Positions 12,033-22,072 of a stretch of DNA of 64,000 nt are shown here, piece by piece (the stretch's first letter is position 1; every line of letters starts with the position of its first letter). The DNA comes from Synchiropus splendidus (lineage: Eukaryota > Chordata > Actinopteri > Syngnathiformes > Callionymidae). The translations under genes and the position numbers were made by a program. Under the pieces are notes generated by a model. It was not told where the DNA came from, did no database searches, and was given only the letters and a program-made list of their open reading frames with translations. The stretch spans positions 18,117,001 to 18,181,000 of the forward strand of contig NC_071351.1 of assembly GCF_027744825.2 (NCBI RefSeq), in the 5' to 3' direction.

Positions 12033-13724
12033 GAACGCCAAACATAAAAGTGTTGATAACTTTGGAAAAACACTTCAGACAGTTTAGATTTGATGTGCAA
12101 CTACTAGAAAGACCCTTTCTGCTATAGTGGGAGGTTAAAATTTCATGTTCTGAAGCTTCCCTGAAAAGTTATGGCACAATGCACAAAAACGCTTTTCAGC
12201 CTGAGATAAGGTGGGTTTCGGAACGCCAAACATAAAAGTGTTAATAACTTTGGAAAAACACTTCAGACAGTTTAGATTTGATGTGCAACTACTAGAAAGA
12301 CCCTTTCTGCTATAGTGGGAGGTTAAAATTTCATGTTCTGAAGCTTCCCTGAAAAGTTATGGCACAATGCACACAAACGCTTTTCAGCCTGAGATAAGGT
12401 GGGTTTCGGAACGCCAAACATAAAAGTGTTGATAACTTTGGAAAAACACTTCAGACAGTTTAGATTTGATGTGCAACTACTAGAAAGACCCTTTCTGCTA
12501 TAGTGAGAGGTTAAAATTTCATGTTCTGAAGCTTCCCTGAAAAGTTATGGCACAATGCACAAAAATGCTTTTCAGCCTGAGATAAGGTGGGTTTCGGAAC
12601 GCCAAACATAAAAGTGTTGATAACTTTTGAAAAACACTTCAGACAGCTTAGATTTGATGTGCAACTACTAGAAAGACCCTTTCTGCTATAGTGGGAGGTT
12701 AAAATTTCATGTTCTGAAGCTTCCCTGAAAAGTTATGGCACAATGCACAAAAACGCTTTTCAGCCTGAGATAAGGTGGGTTTCGGAACGCCAAACATAAA
12801 AGTGTTGATAATTTTCGAAAAAGACTTCAGACAGTTTAGATTTGATGTGCAACTACTAGAAAGACCCTTTCTGCTATAGTGGGAGGTTAAAATTTCATGT
12901 TCTGAAGCTTCCCTGAAAAGTTATGGCACAATGCACAAAAACGCTTTTCAGCCTGAGATAAGGTGGGTTTCGGAACGCCAAACATAAAAGTGTTGATACC
13001 TTTCGAAAAACACTTCAGACAGCTTAGATTTGATGTGCACCTACTAGAAAGACCCTTTCTGCTATAGTGGGAGGTTAAAATTTCATGTTCTGAAGCTTCC
13101 CTGAAAAGTTATGGCACAATGCGTAATAACGCTTTTCAGCCTGAGATAAGGTGGGTTTCGGAACGCCAAACATAAAAGTGTTGATAACTTTGGAAAAACA
13201 CTTCAGACAGTTTAGATTTGATGTGCAACTACTAGAAAGACCCTTTCTGCTATAGTGGGAGGTTGAAATTTCATATTCTGAAGCTTCCCTGAAAAGTTAT
13301 GGCACAATGCACAAAAACGCTTTTCAGCCTGAGATAAGGTGGGTTTCGGAACGCCAAACATAAAAGTGTTAATAACTTTGGAAAAACACTTCAGACAGTT
13401 TAGATTTGATGTGCAACTACTAGAAAGACCATTTCTGCTATAGTGGGAGGTTAAAATTTCATGTTCTGAAGCTTCCCTGAAAAGTTATGGCACAATGCAC
13501 AAAAACGCTTTTCAGCCTGAGATAAGGTGGGTTTCGGAACGCCAAACATAAAAGTGTTTATAACTTTCGAAAAACACTTCAGACAGCTTAGATTTGATGT
13601 GCACCTACTAGAAAGACCCTTTCTGCTATATTGGGAGGTTAAAATTTCATGTTCTGAAGCTTCCCTGAAAAGTTATGGCACAATGCGTAAAAACGCTTTT
13701 CAGCCTGAGATAAGGTGGGTTTCG
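12033..13724. repeat. Second copy of the 9-monomer (1,692-bp) duplication
   Basis: It carries the same ordered markers as the copy starting at 10,341, and its final monomer (13,537) keeps the GTTTATAAC and CTATATTGG variants shared with unit A. It then continues in register with A (offset 5,640 bp) up to the GGGTATCGG and AAACGTAAAAG markers near 14,281-14,300. This copy therefore keeps the original right-hand junction. Confidence 0.9.
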
Positions 13725-14852
13725 GAACGCCAAACATAAAAGTGTTAATAACTTTGGAAAAACACTTCAGACAGTTTAGATTTGATGTGCAACTACTAGA
13801 AAGACCCTTTCTGCTATAGTGGGAGGTTAAAATTTCATGTTCTGAAGCTTTCCTGAAAAGTTATGGCACAATGCACAAAAACGCTTTTCAGCCTGAGATA
13901 AGGTGGGTTTCGGAACGCCAAACATAAAAGTGTTGATAACTTTTGAAAAACACTTCAGACAGCTTAGATTTGATGTGCAACTACTAGAAAGACCCTTTCT
14001 GCTATAGTGGGAGGTTAAAATTTCATGTTCTGAAGCTTCCCTGAAAAGTTATGGCACAATGCACAAAAACGCTTGTCAGCCTGAGATAAGGTGGGTTTCG
14101 GAACGCCAAACATAAAAGTGTTGATAACTTTTGAAAAACACTTCAGACAGTTTAGATTTGATGTGCACCTACTAGAAAGACCCTTTCTGCTATAGTGGGA
14201 GGTTAAAATTTCATGTTCTGAAGCTTCCCTGAAAAGTTATGGCACAATGCGTAAAAACGCTTTTTAGCCTGAGATAAGGTGGGTATCGGAACGCCAAACG
14301 TAAAAGTGTTGATAACTTTGGAAAAACACTTCAGACAGTTTAGATTTGATGTGCAACTACTAGAAAGACCCTTTCTGCTATAGTGGGAGGTTAAAATTTC
14401 ATGTTCTGAAGCTTCCCTGAAAAGTTATGGCACAATGCACAAAAACGCTTTTCAGCCTGAGATAAGGTGGGTTTCGGAACGCCAAACATAAAAGTGTTAA
14501 TAACTTTGGAAAAACACTTCAGACAGTTTAGATTTGATGTGCAACTACTAGAAAGACCCTTTCTGCTATAGTGGGAGGTTAAAATTTCATGTTCTGAAGC
14601 TTCCCTGAAAAGTTATGGCACAATGCACAAAAACGCTTTTCAGCCTGAGATAAGGTGGGTTTCGGAACGCCAAACATAAAAGTGTTAATAACTTTGGAAA
14701 AACACTTCAGACAGTTTAGATTTGATGTGCAACTACTAGAAAGACCCTTTCTGCTATAGTGGGAGGTTAAAATTTCATGTTCTGAAGCTTCCCTGAAAAG
14801 TTATGGCACAATGCACAAAAACGCTTTTCAGCCTGAGATAAGGTGGGTTTCG

Positions 14853-15370
14853 GAACGCCAAACATAAAAGTGTTGATAACTTTCGAAAAACACTTCAGAC
14901 AGCTTAGATTTGATGTGCACCTACTAGAAAGACCCTTTCTGCTATAGTGGGAGGTTAAAATTTCATGTTCTGAAGCTTCCCTGAAAAGTTATGGCACAAT
15001 GCACAAAAACGCTTTTCAGCCTGAGATAAGGTGGGTTTCGGAACGCCAAACATAAAAGTGTTGATAACTTTCGAAAAAAAATTCAGACAGCTTAGATTTG
15101 ATGTGCACCTACTAGAAAGACCCTTTCTGCTATAGTGGGAGGTTAAAATTTCATGTTCTGAAGCTTCCCTGAAAAGTTATGGCACAATGCACAAAAACGC
15201 TTTTCAGCCTGAGATAAGGTGGGTTTCGGAACGCCAAACATAAAAGTGTTAATAACTTTGGAAAAACACTTCAGACAGTTTAGATTTGATGTGCAACTAC
15301 TAGAAAGACCCTTTCTGCTATAGTGGGAGGTTAAAATTTCATGTTCTGAAGCTTCCCTGAAAAGTTATGG
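14853..15370. repeat. Short linker of subfamily I and III monomers between two duplications
   Basis: It holds the ends of unit B neighbours: a subfamily I monomer at 14,853, another at 15,041 in which two C-to-A changes give a run of eight A (about 15,073-15,080), and the first part of the monomer starting 15,229. The last carries the GCGCAATG variant that marks the start of the next duplication. No other content is seen. Confidence 0.75.
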
Positions 15371-16517
15371 CGCAATGCACAAAAACGCTTTTCAGCCTGA
15401 GATAAGGTGGGTTTTGGAACGCCAAACATAAAAGTGTTGATAACTTTTGAAAAACACTTCAGACAGCTTAGATTTGATGTGCAACTACTAGAAAGACCCT
15501 TTCTGCTATAGTGGGAGGTTAAAATTTCATGTTCTGAAGCTTCCCTGAAAAGTTATGGCACAATGCACAAAAACGCTTTTCAGCCTGAGATAAGGTGGGT
15601 TTCGGAAGGCCAAACATAAAAGTGTTGATAACTTTCGAAAAACACTTCAGACAGCTTAGATTTGATGTGCACCTACTAGAAAGACCCTTTCTGCTATAGT
15701 GGGAGGTTAAAATTTCATGTTCTGAAGATTCCCTGAAAAGTTATGGCACAATGCACAAAAACGCTTTTCAGCCTGAGATAAGGTGGGTTTCGGAACGCCA
15801 AACATAAAAGTGTTGATAACTTTCGAAAAACACTTCAGACAGCTTAGATTTGATGTGCACCTACTAGAAAGACCCTTTCTGCTATAGCGGGAGGTTAAAA
15901 TTTCATGTTCTGAAGCTTCCCTGAAAAGTTATGGCACAATGCACAAAAACGCTTTTCAGCCTGAGATAAGGTGGGTTTCGGAACGCCAAACATAAAAGTG
16001 TTAATAACTTTGGAAAAACACTTCAGACAGTTTAGATTTGATGTGCAACTACTAGAAAGACCCTTTCTGCTATAGTGGGAGGTTAAAATTTCATGTTCTG
16101 AAGCTTCCCTGAAAAGTTATGGCACAATGCACAAAAACGCTTTTCAGCCTGAGATAAGGTGGGTTTCGGAACGCCAAACATAAAAGTGTTAATAACTTTG
16201 GAAAAACACTTCAGACAGTTTAGATTTGATGTGCAACTACTAGAAAGACCCTTTCTGCTATAGTGGGATGTTAAAATTTCATGTTCTGAAGCTTCCCTGA
16301 AAAGTTATGGCACAATGCACAAAAACGCTTTTCAGCCTGAGATAAGGTGGGTTTCGGAACGCCAAACATAAAAGTGTTGATAACTTTCGAAAAACACTTC
16401 AGACAGCTTAGATTTGATGTGCACCTACTAGAAAGACCCTTTCTGCTATAGTGGGAGGTTAAAATTTCATGTTCTGAAGCTTCCCTGAAAAGTTATGGCA
16501 CAATGCACAAAAACGCT

Positions 16518-16688
16518 GACTCGCTGGAGAGATTATGTCTCCGGTCTGGCCTGGGAACGCCTCGGGATCCCCCGGGAGGAGCTGGAGGAGGTTTGTGCGG
16601 ACCGGGAAGTTTGGGCTTCCTTGCTCCGAATGCTGCCTCCGCGACCCGACCCCGGATAAGCGGCAGAAGAAGGTGAAGGTGAAGGTGA
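16518..16688 (+). mobile_element. 5'-truncated LINE 3' end (RTE/Rex3-like), copy 1
   Basis: A non-satellite segment interrupts the monomer starting at 16,357. Codons 16,519-16,656 encode 46 residues before a TAA at 16,657-16,659. They include RWRDYVSGLAWERLG, an EELEEV stretch, REVWASLL and the ending LPPRPDPG. From memory this resembles the C-terminus encoded by teleost non-LTR retrotransposons of RTE/Rex3 type, whose short 3' end finishes in a simple repeat. Endonuclease and reverse-transcriptase domains are absent, so the fragment is inactive. It replaces about 4 bp of satellite (TTTC after ACGCT), and I see no target-site duplication. Thirteen CpG dinucleotides contrast with the AT-rich surroundings. 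The LINE identity is fairly secure; the clade is less so. Confidence 0.8.
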
Positions 16689-16690
16689 AG
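16669..16690 (+). repeat. GAAGGT hexamer microsatellite at the LINE 3' tail, copy 1
   Basis: Three GAAGGT units plus GAAG follow the LINE stop codon after GCGGCA. RTE-type elements typically end in short tandem oligonucleotides and not a long poly(A), so this is taken as the element's terminal repeat. Its last AG could equally belong to the resumed satellite (CAGCCTGAG), giving a 2-bp microhomology. Confidence 0.8.
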
Positions 16691-19128
16691 CCTGAGATAA
16701 GGTGGGTTTCGGAACGCCAAACATAAAAGTGTTAATAACTTTGGAAAAACACTTCAGACAGTTTAGATTTGATGTGCAACTACGAGAAAGACCCTTTCTG
16801 CTATAGTGGGAGGTTAAAATTTCATGTTCTGAAGCTTCCCTGAAAAGTTATGGCACAATGCACAAAAACGCTTTTCAGCCTGAGATAAGGTGGGTTTCGG
16901 AACGCCAAACATAAAAGTGTTGATAACTTTCGAAAAACACTTCAGACAGCTTAGATTTGATGTGCACCTACTAGAAAGACCCTTTCTGCTATAGTGGGAG
17001 GTTAAAATTTCATGTTCTGAAGCTTCCCTGAAAAGTTATGGCACAATGCGTAAAAACGCTTTTCAGCCTGAGATAAGGTGGGTTTCTGAACGCCAAACAT
17101 AAAAGTGTTGATAACTTTGGAAAAACACTTCAGACAGTTTAGATTTGATGTGCAACTACTAGAAAGACCCTTTCTGCTATAGTGGGAGGTTAAAATTTCA
17201 TGTTCTGAAGCTTCCCTGAAAAGTTATGGCACAATGCACAAAAACGCTTTTCAGCCTGAGATAAGGTGGGTTTCGGAACGCCAAACATAAAAGTGTTAAT
17301 AACTTTGGAAAAACACTTCAGACAGTTTAGATTTGATGTGCACCTACTAGAAAGACCCTTTCTGCTATATTGGGAGGTTAAAATTTCATGTTCTGAAGCT
17401 TCCCTGAAAAGTTATGGCACAATGCACAAAAACGCTTTTCAGCCTGAGATAAGGTGGGTTTCGGAACGCCAAACATAAAAGTGTTAATAACTTTGGAAAA
17501 ACACTTCAGACAGTTTAGATTTGATGTGCACCTACTAGAAAGACCCTTTCTGCTATAGTGGGAGGTTAAAATTTCATGTTCTGAAGCTTCCCTGAAAAGT
17601 TATGGCACAATGCGTAAAAACGCTTTTCAGCCTGAGATAAGGTGGGTTTCGGAACGCCAAACATAAAAGTGTTGATAACTTTGGAAAAACACTTCAGACA
17701 GTTTAGATTTGATGTGCAACTACTAGAAAGACCCTTTCTGCTATAGTGGGAGGTTAAAATTTCATGTTCTGAAGCTTCCCTGAAAAGTTATGGCACAATG
17801 CACAAAAACGCTTTTCAGCCTGAGATAAGGTGGGTTTCGGAACGCCAAACATAAAATTGTTAATAACTTTGGAAAAACACTTCAGACAGTTTAGATTTGA
17901 TGTGCAACTACGAGAAAGACCCTTTCTGCTATAGTGGGAGGTAAAAATTTCATGTTCTGAAGCTTCCCTGAAAAGTTATGGCGCAATGCACAAAAACGCT
18001 TTTCAGCCTGAGATAAGGTGGGTTTTGGAACGCCAAACATAAAAGTGTTGATAACTTTTGAAAAACACTTCAGACAGCTTAGATTTGATGTGCAACTACT
18101 AGAAAGACCCTTTCTGCTATAGTGGGAGGTTAAAATTTCATGTTCTGAAGCTTCCCTGAAAAGTTATGGCACAATGCACAAAAACGCTTTTCAGCCTGAG
18201 ATAAGGTGGGTTTCGGAAGGCCAAACATAAAAGTGTTGATAACTTTCGAAAAACACTTCAGACAGCTTAGATTTGATGTGCACCTACTAGAAAGACCCTT
18301 TCTGCTATAGTGGGAGGTTAAAATTTCATGTTCTGAAGATTCCCTGAAAAGTTATGGCACAATGCACAAAAACGCTTTTCAGCCTGAGATAAGGTGGGTT
18401 TCGGAACGCCAAACATAAAAGTGTTGATAACTTTCGAAAAACACTTCAGACAGCTTAGATTTGATGTGCACCTACTAGAAAGACCCTTTCTGCTATAGCG
18501 GGAGGTTAAAATTTCATGTTCTGAAGCTTCCCTGAAAAGTTATGGCACAATGCACAAAAACGCTTTTCAGCCTGAGATAAGGTGGGTTTCGGAACGCCAA
18601 ACATAAAAGTGTTAATAACTTTGGAAAAACACTTCAGACAGTTTAGATTTGATGTGCAACTACTAGAAAGACCCTTTCTGCTATAGTGGGAGGTTAAAAT
18701 TTCATGTTCTGAAGCTTCCCTGAAAAGTTATGGCACAATGCACAAAAACGCTTTTCAGCCTGAGATAAGGTGGGTTTCGGAACGCCAAACATAAAAGTGT
18801 CAATAACTTTGGAAAAACACTTCAGACAGTTTAGATTTGATGTGCAACTACTAGAAAGACCCTTTCTGCTATAGTGGGATGTTAAAATTTCATGTTCTGA
18901 AGCTTCCCTGAAAAGTTATGGCACAATGCACAAAAACGCTTTTCAGCCTGAGATAAGGTGGGTTTCGGAACGCCAAACATAAAAGTGTTGATAACTTTCG
19001 AAAAACACTTCAGACAGCTTAGATTTGATGTGCACCTACTAGAAAGACCCTTTCTGCTATAGTGGGAGGTTAAAATTTCATGTTCTGAAGCTTCCCTGAA
19101 AAGTTATGGCACAATGCACAAAAACGCT

Positions 19129-19299
19129 GACTCGCTGGAGAGATTATGTCTCCGGTCTGGCCTGGGAACGCCTCGGGATCCCCCGGGAGGAGCTGGAGGA
19201 GGTTTGTGCGGACCGGGAAGTTTGGGCTTCCTTGCTCCGAATGCTGCCTCCGCGACCCGACCCCGGATAAGCGGCAGAAGAAGGTGAAGGTGAAGGTGA
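19129..19299 (+). mobile_element. 5'-truncated LINE 3' end (RTE/Rex3-like), copy 2
   Basis: This fragment appears base-for-base identical to the one at 16,518 and sits at the same point of its monomer (after ACGCT, before AGCCTGAG). The open codons run 19,130-19,267 with a TAA at 19,268-19,270. Both flanks belong to the 2,611-bp duplication, so this copy arose by satellite duplication and not by a second retrotransposition. It is not expected to make a protein, since no promoter or start is associated with it. Confidence 0.8.
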
Positions 19300-19301
19300 A
19301 G
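19280..19301 (+). repeat. GAAGGT hexamer microsatellite at the LINE 3' tail, copy 2
   Basis: It has the same three and two-thirds GAAGGT units as the copy 2,611 bp upstream. No unit-number change has occurred between the copies, although microsatellites mutate fast, which supports a recent duplication. Confidence 0.8.
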
Positions 19302-22011
19302 CCTGAGATAAGGTGGGTTTCGGAACGCCAAACATAAAAGTGTTAATAACTTTGGAAAAACACTTCAGACAGTTTAGATTTGATGTGCAACTACGAGAAA
19401 GACCCTTTCTGCTATAGTGGGAGGTTAAAATTTCATGTTCTGAAGCTTCCCTGAAAAGTTATGGCACAATGCACAAAAACGCTTTTCAGCCTGAGATAAG
19501 GTGGGTTTCGAAACGCCAAACATAAAAGTGTTGATAACTTTCGAAAAACACTTCAGACAGCTTAGATTTGATGTGCACCTACTAGAAAGACCCTTTCTGC
19601 TATAGTGGGAGGTTAAAATTTCATGTTCTGAAGCTTCCCTGAAAAGTTATGGCACAATGCGTAAAAACGCTTTTCAGCCTGAGATAAGGTGGGTTTCTGA
19701 ACGCCAAACATAAAAGTGTTGATAACTTTGGAAAAACACTTCAGACAGTTTAGATTTGATGTGCAACTACTAGAAAGACCCTTTCTGCTATAGTGGGAGG
19801 TTAAAATTTCATGTTCTGAAGCTTCCCTGAAAAGTTATGGCACAATGCACAAAAACGCTTTTCAGCCTGAGATAAGGTGGGTTTCGGAACGCCAAACATA
19901 AAAGTGTTAATAACTTTGGAAAAACACTTCAGACAGTTTAGATTTGATGTGCACCTACTAGAAAGACCCTTTCTGCTATATTGGGAGGTTAAAATTTCAT
20001 GTTCTGAAGCTTCCCTGAAAAGTTATGGCACAATGCACAAAAACGCTTTTCAGCCTGAGATAAGGTGGGTTTCGGAACGCCAAACATAAAAGTGTTAATA
20101 ACTTTGGAAAAACACTTCAGACAGTTTAGATTTGATGTGCACCTACTAGAAAGACCCTTTCTGCTATAGTGGGAGGTTAAAATTTCATGTTCTGAAGCTT
20201 CCCTGAAAAGTTATGGCACAATGCGTAAAAACGCTTTTCAGCCTGAGATAAGGTGGGTTTCGGAACGCCAAACATAAAAGTGTTGATAACTTTGGAAAAA
20301 CACTTCAGACAGTTTAGATTTGATGTGCAACTACTAGAAAGACCCTTTCTGCTATAGTGGGAGGTTAAAATTTCATGTTCTGAAGCTTCCCTGAAAAGTT
20401 ATGGCACAATGCACAAAAACGCTTTTCAGCCTGAGATAAGGTGGGTTTCGGAACGCCAAACATAAAATTGTTAATAACTTTGGAAAAACACTTCAGACAG
20501 TTTAGATTTGATGTGCAACTACGAGAAAGACCCTTTCTGCTATAGTGGGAGGTAAAAATTTCATGTTCTGAAGCTTCCCTGAAAAGTTATGGCACAATGC
20601 ACAAAAACGCTTTTCAGCCTGAGATAAGGTGGGTTTCGGAAAGCCAAACATAAAAGTGTTGATAACTTTCGAAAAACACTTCAGACAGCTTAGATTTGAT
20701 GTGCACCTACTAGAAAGACCCTTTCTGCTATAGTGGGAGGTTAAAATTTCATGTTCTGAAGCTTTCCTGAAAAGTTATGGCACAATGCACAAAAACGCTT
20801 TTCAGCCTGAGATAAGGTGGGTTTCGGAACGCCAAACATAAAAGTGTTGATAACTTTTGAAAAACACTTAAGACAGCTTAGATTTGATGTGCAACTACTA
20901 GAAAGACCCTTTCTGCTATAGTGGGAGGTAAAAATTTCATGTTCTGAAGCTTTCCTGAAAAGTTATGGCACAATGCACAAAAACGCTTTTCAGCCTGAGA
21001 TAAGGTGGGTTTCGGAACGCCAAACATAAAAGTGTTGATAACTTTCGAAAAACACTTCAGACAGCTTAGATTTGATGTGCACCTACTAGAAAGACCCTTT
21101 CTGCTGTAGTGGGAGGTTAAAATTTCATGTTCTGAAGCTTCCCTGAAAAGTTATGGCACAATGCGTAAAAACGCTTTTCAGCCTGAGATAAGGTGGGTTT
21201 CGGAACGCCAAACATAAAAGTGTTGATATCTTTGGAAAAACACTTCAGACAGTTTAGATTTGATATGCAACTACTAGAAAGACCCTTTCTGCTATAGTGG
21301 GAGGTTAAAATTTCATGTTCTGAAGCTTCCCTGAAAAGTTATGGCACAATGCACAAAAACGCTTTTCAGCCTGAGATAAGGTGGGTTTCGGAACGCCAAA
21401 CATAAAAGTGTTAATAACTTTGGAAAAACACTTCAGACAGTTTAGATTTGATGTGCAACTACTAGAAAGACCCTTTCTGCTATAGTGGGAGGTTAAAATT
21501 TCATGTTCTGAAGCTTCCCTGAAAGGTTATGGCACAATGCACAAAAACGCTTTTCAGCCTGAGATAAGGTGGGTTTCGGAACGCCAAACATAAAAGTGTT
21601 AATAACTTTGGAAAAACACTTCAGACAGTTTAGATTTGATGTGCAACTACTAGAAAGACCCTTTCTGCTATAGTGGGAGGTTAAAATTTCATGTTCTGAA
21701 GCTTCCCTGAAAAGTTATGGCACAATGCACAAAAACGCTTTTCAGCCTGAGATAAGGTGGGTTTCGGAACGCCAAACATAAAAGTGTTAATAACTTTGGA
21801 AAAACACTTCAGACAGTTTAGATTTGAGGTGCAACTACTAGAAAGACCCTTTCTGCTATAGTGGGAGGTTAAAATTTCATGTTCTGAAGCTTCCCTGAAA
21901 AGTTATGGCACAATGTACAAAAACGCTTTTCAGCCTGAGATAAGGTGGGTTTCGGAACGCCAAACATAAAAGTGTTGATAACTTTCGAAAAACACTTCAG
22001 ACAGCTTAGAT

Positions 22012-22072
22012 TCGATGTGCACCTACTAGAAAGACCCTTTCTGCTTTAGTGGGAGGTTAAAATTTTAATGTT
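22012..22072. other. Single-base insertion monomer (189 bp)
   Basis: The usual AATTTCATG reads AATTTTAATG here (about 22,061-22,070), so the spacing between flanking CAAAC landmarks is 189 bp (21,961 to 22,150). The same monomer also has GATTCGATG and CTGCTTTAG substitutions. Confidence 0.85.

Larger units (their letters stand above)
9213..14852. repeat. Higher-order unit B, 30 monomers (5,640 bp)
   Basis: B repeats the marker order of unit A, lacks five of its monomers and gains nine by internal duplication (26 - 5 + 9 = 30). A few substitutions separate the copies, for example CACTCCAGAC in A at about 4,364 against CACTTCAGAC in B, TTCAGGCTG in A at about 7,684 against TTCAGCCTG in B, and ACTTTGGAA at about 8,488 against ACTTTTGAA at about 14,128. 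High similarity and conserved order imply a comparatively recent unequal exchange. Confidence 0.88.
15371..17981. repeat. First copy of a 2,611-bp duplication containing the LINE fragment
   Basis: The copy equals 13 monomers plus 167 bp, the net size of the inserted fragment. Markers GCGCAATG, GTTTTGGAACG, GGAAGGCC, GAAGATTCC, TATAGCGGG, the LINE fragment, CTACGAGAAAG, TTTCTGAACG, CTATATTGG and CATAAAATTG recur 2,611 bp downstream. I saw only two substitutions between the copies: T at 16,190 against C at 18,801, and G at 16,900 against A at 19,511. Edges are uncertain by about 40 bp because the breakpoint lies in shared sequence. Confidence 0.92.
17982..20592. repeat. Second copy of the 2,611-bp duplication
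   Basis: It matches the copy starting near 15,371 marker for marker, including an identical LINE fragment. It ends near 20,592, where the shared GGTAAAAATT variant (20,552) is followed by GCACAATG rather than GCGCAATG. The junction monomer starting at 17,840 is a hybrid: its left part matches the monomer at 20,451 and its right part matches the one at 15,229. That places the exchange between 17,944 and 17,982. Confidence 0.92.

Noticed and set aside
16519..16659. Exapted or domesticated protein from the LINE C-terminus
   Set aside because: Only 46 codons remain, with no start, promoter or splice context, and the fragment is embedded in satellite. Identity of the two copies is explained by recent duplication and not by selection.
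16493..16726. Open frames of 63 and 75 codons spanning the LINE fragment
   Set aside because: They are in frames other than the LINE coding frame, which ends at the TAA at 16,657-16,659, and they begin or end in satellite sequence. The same applies to 19,104-19,337.
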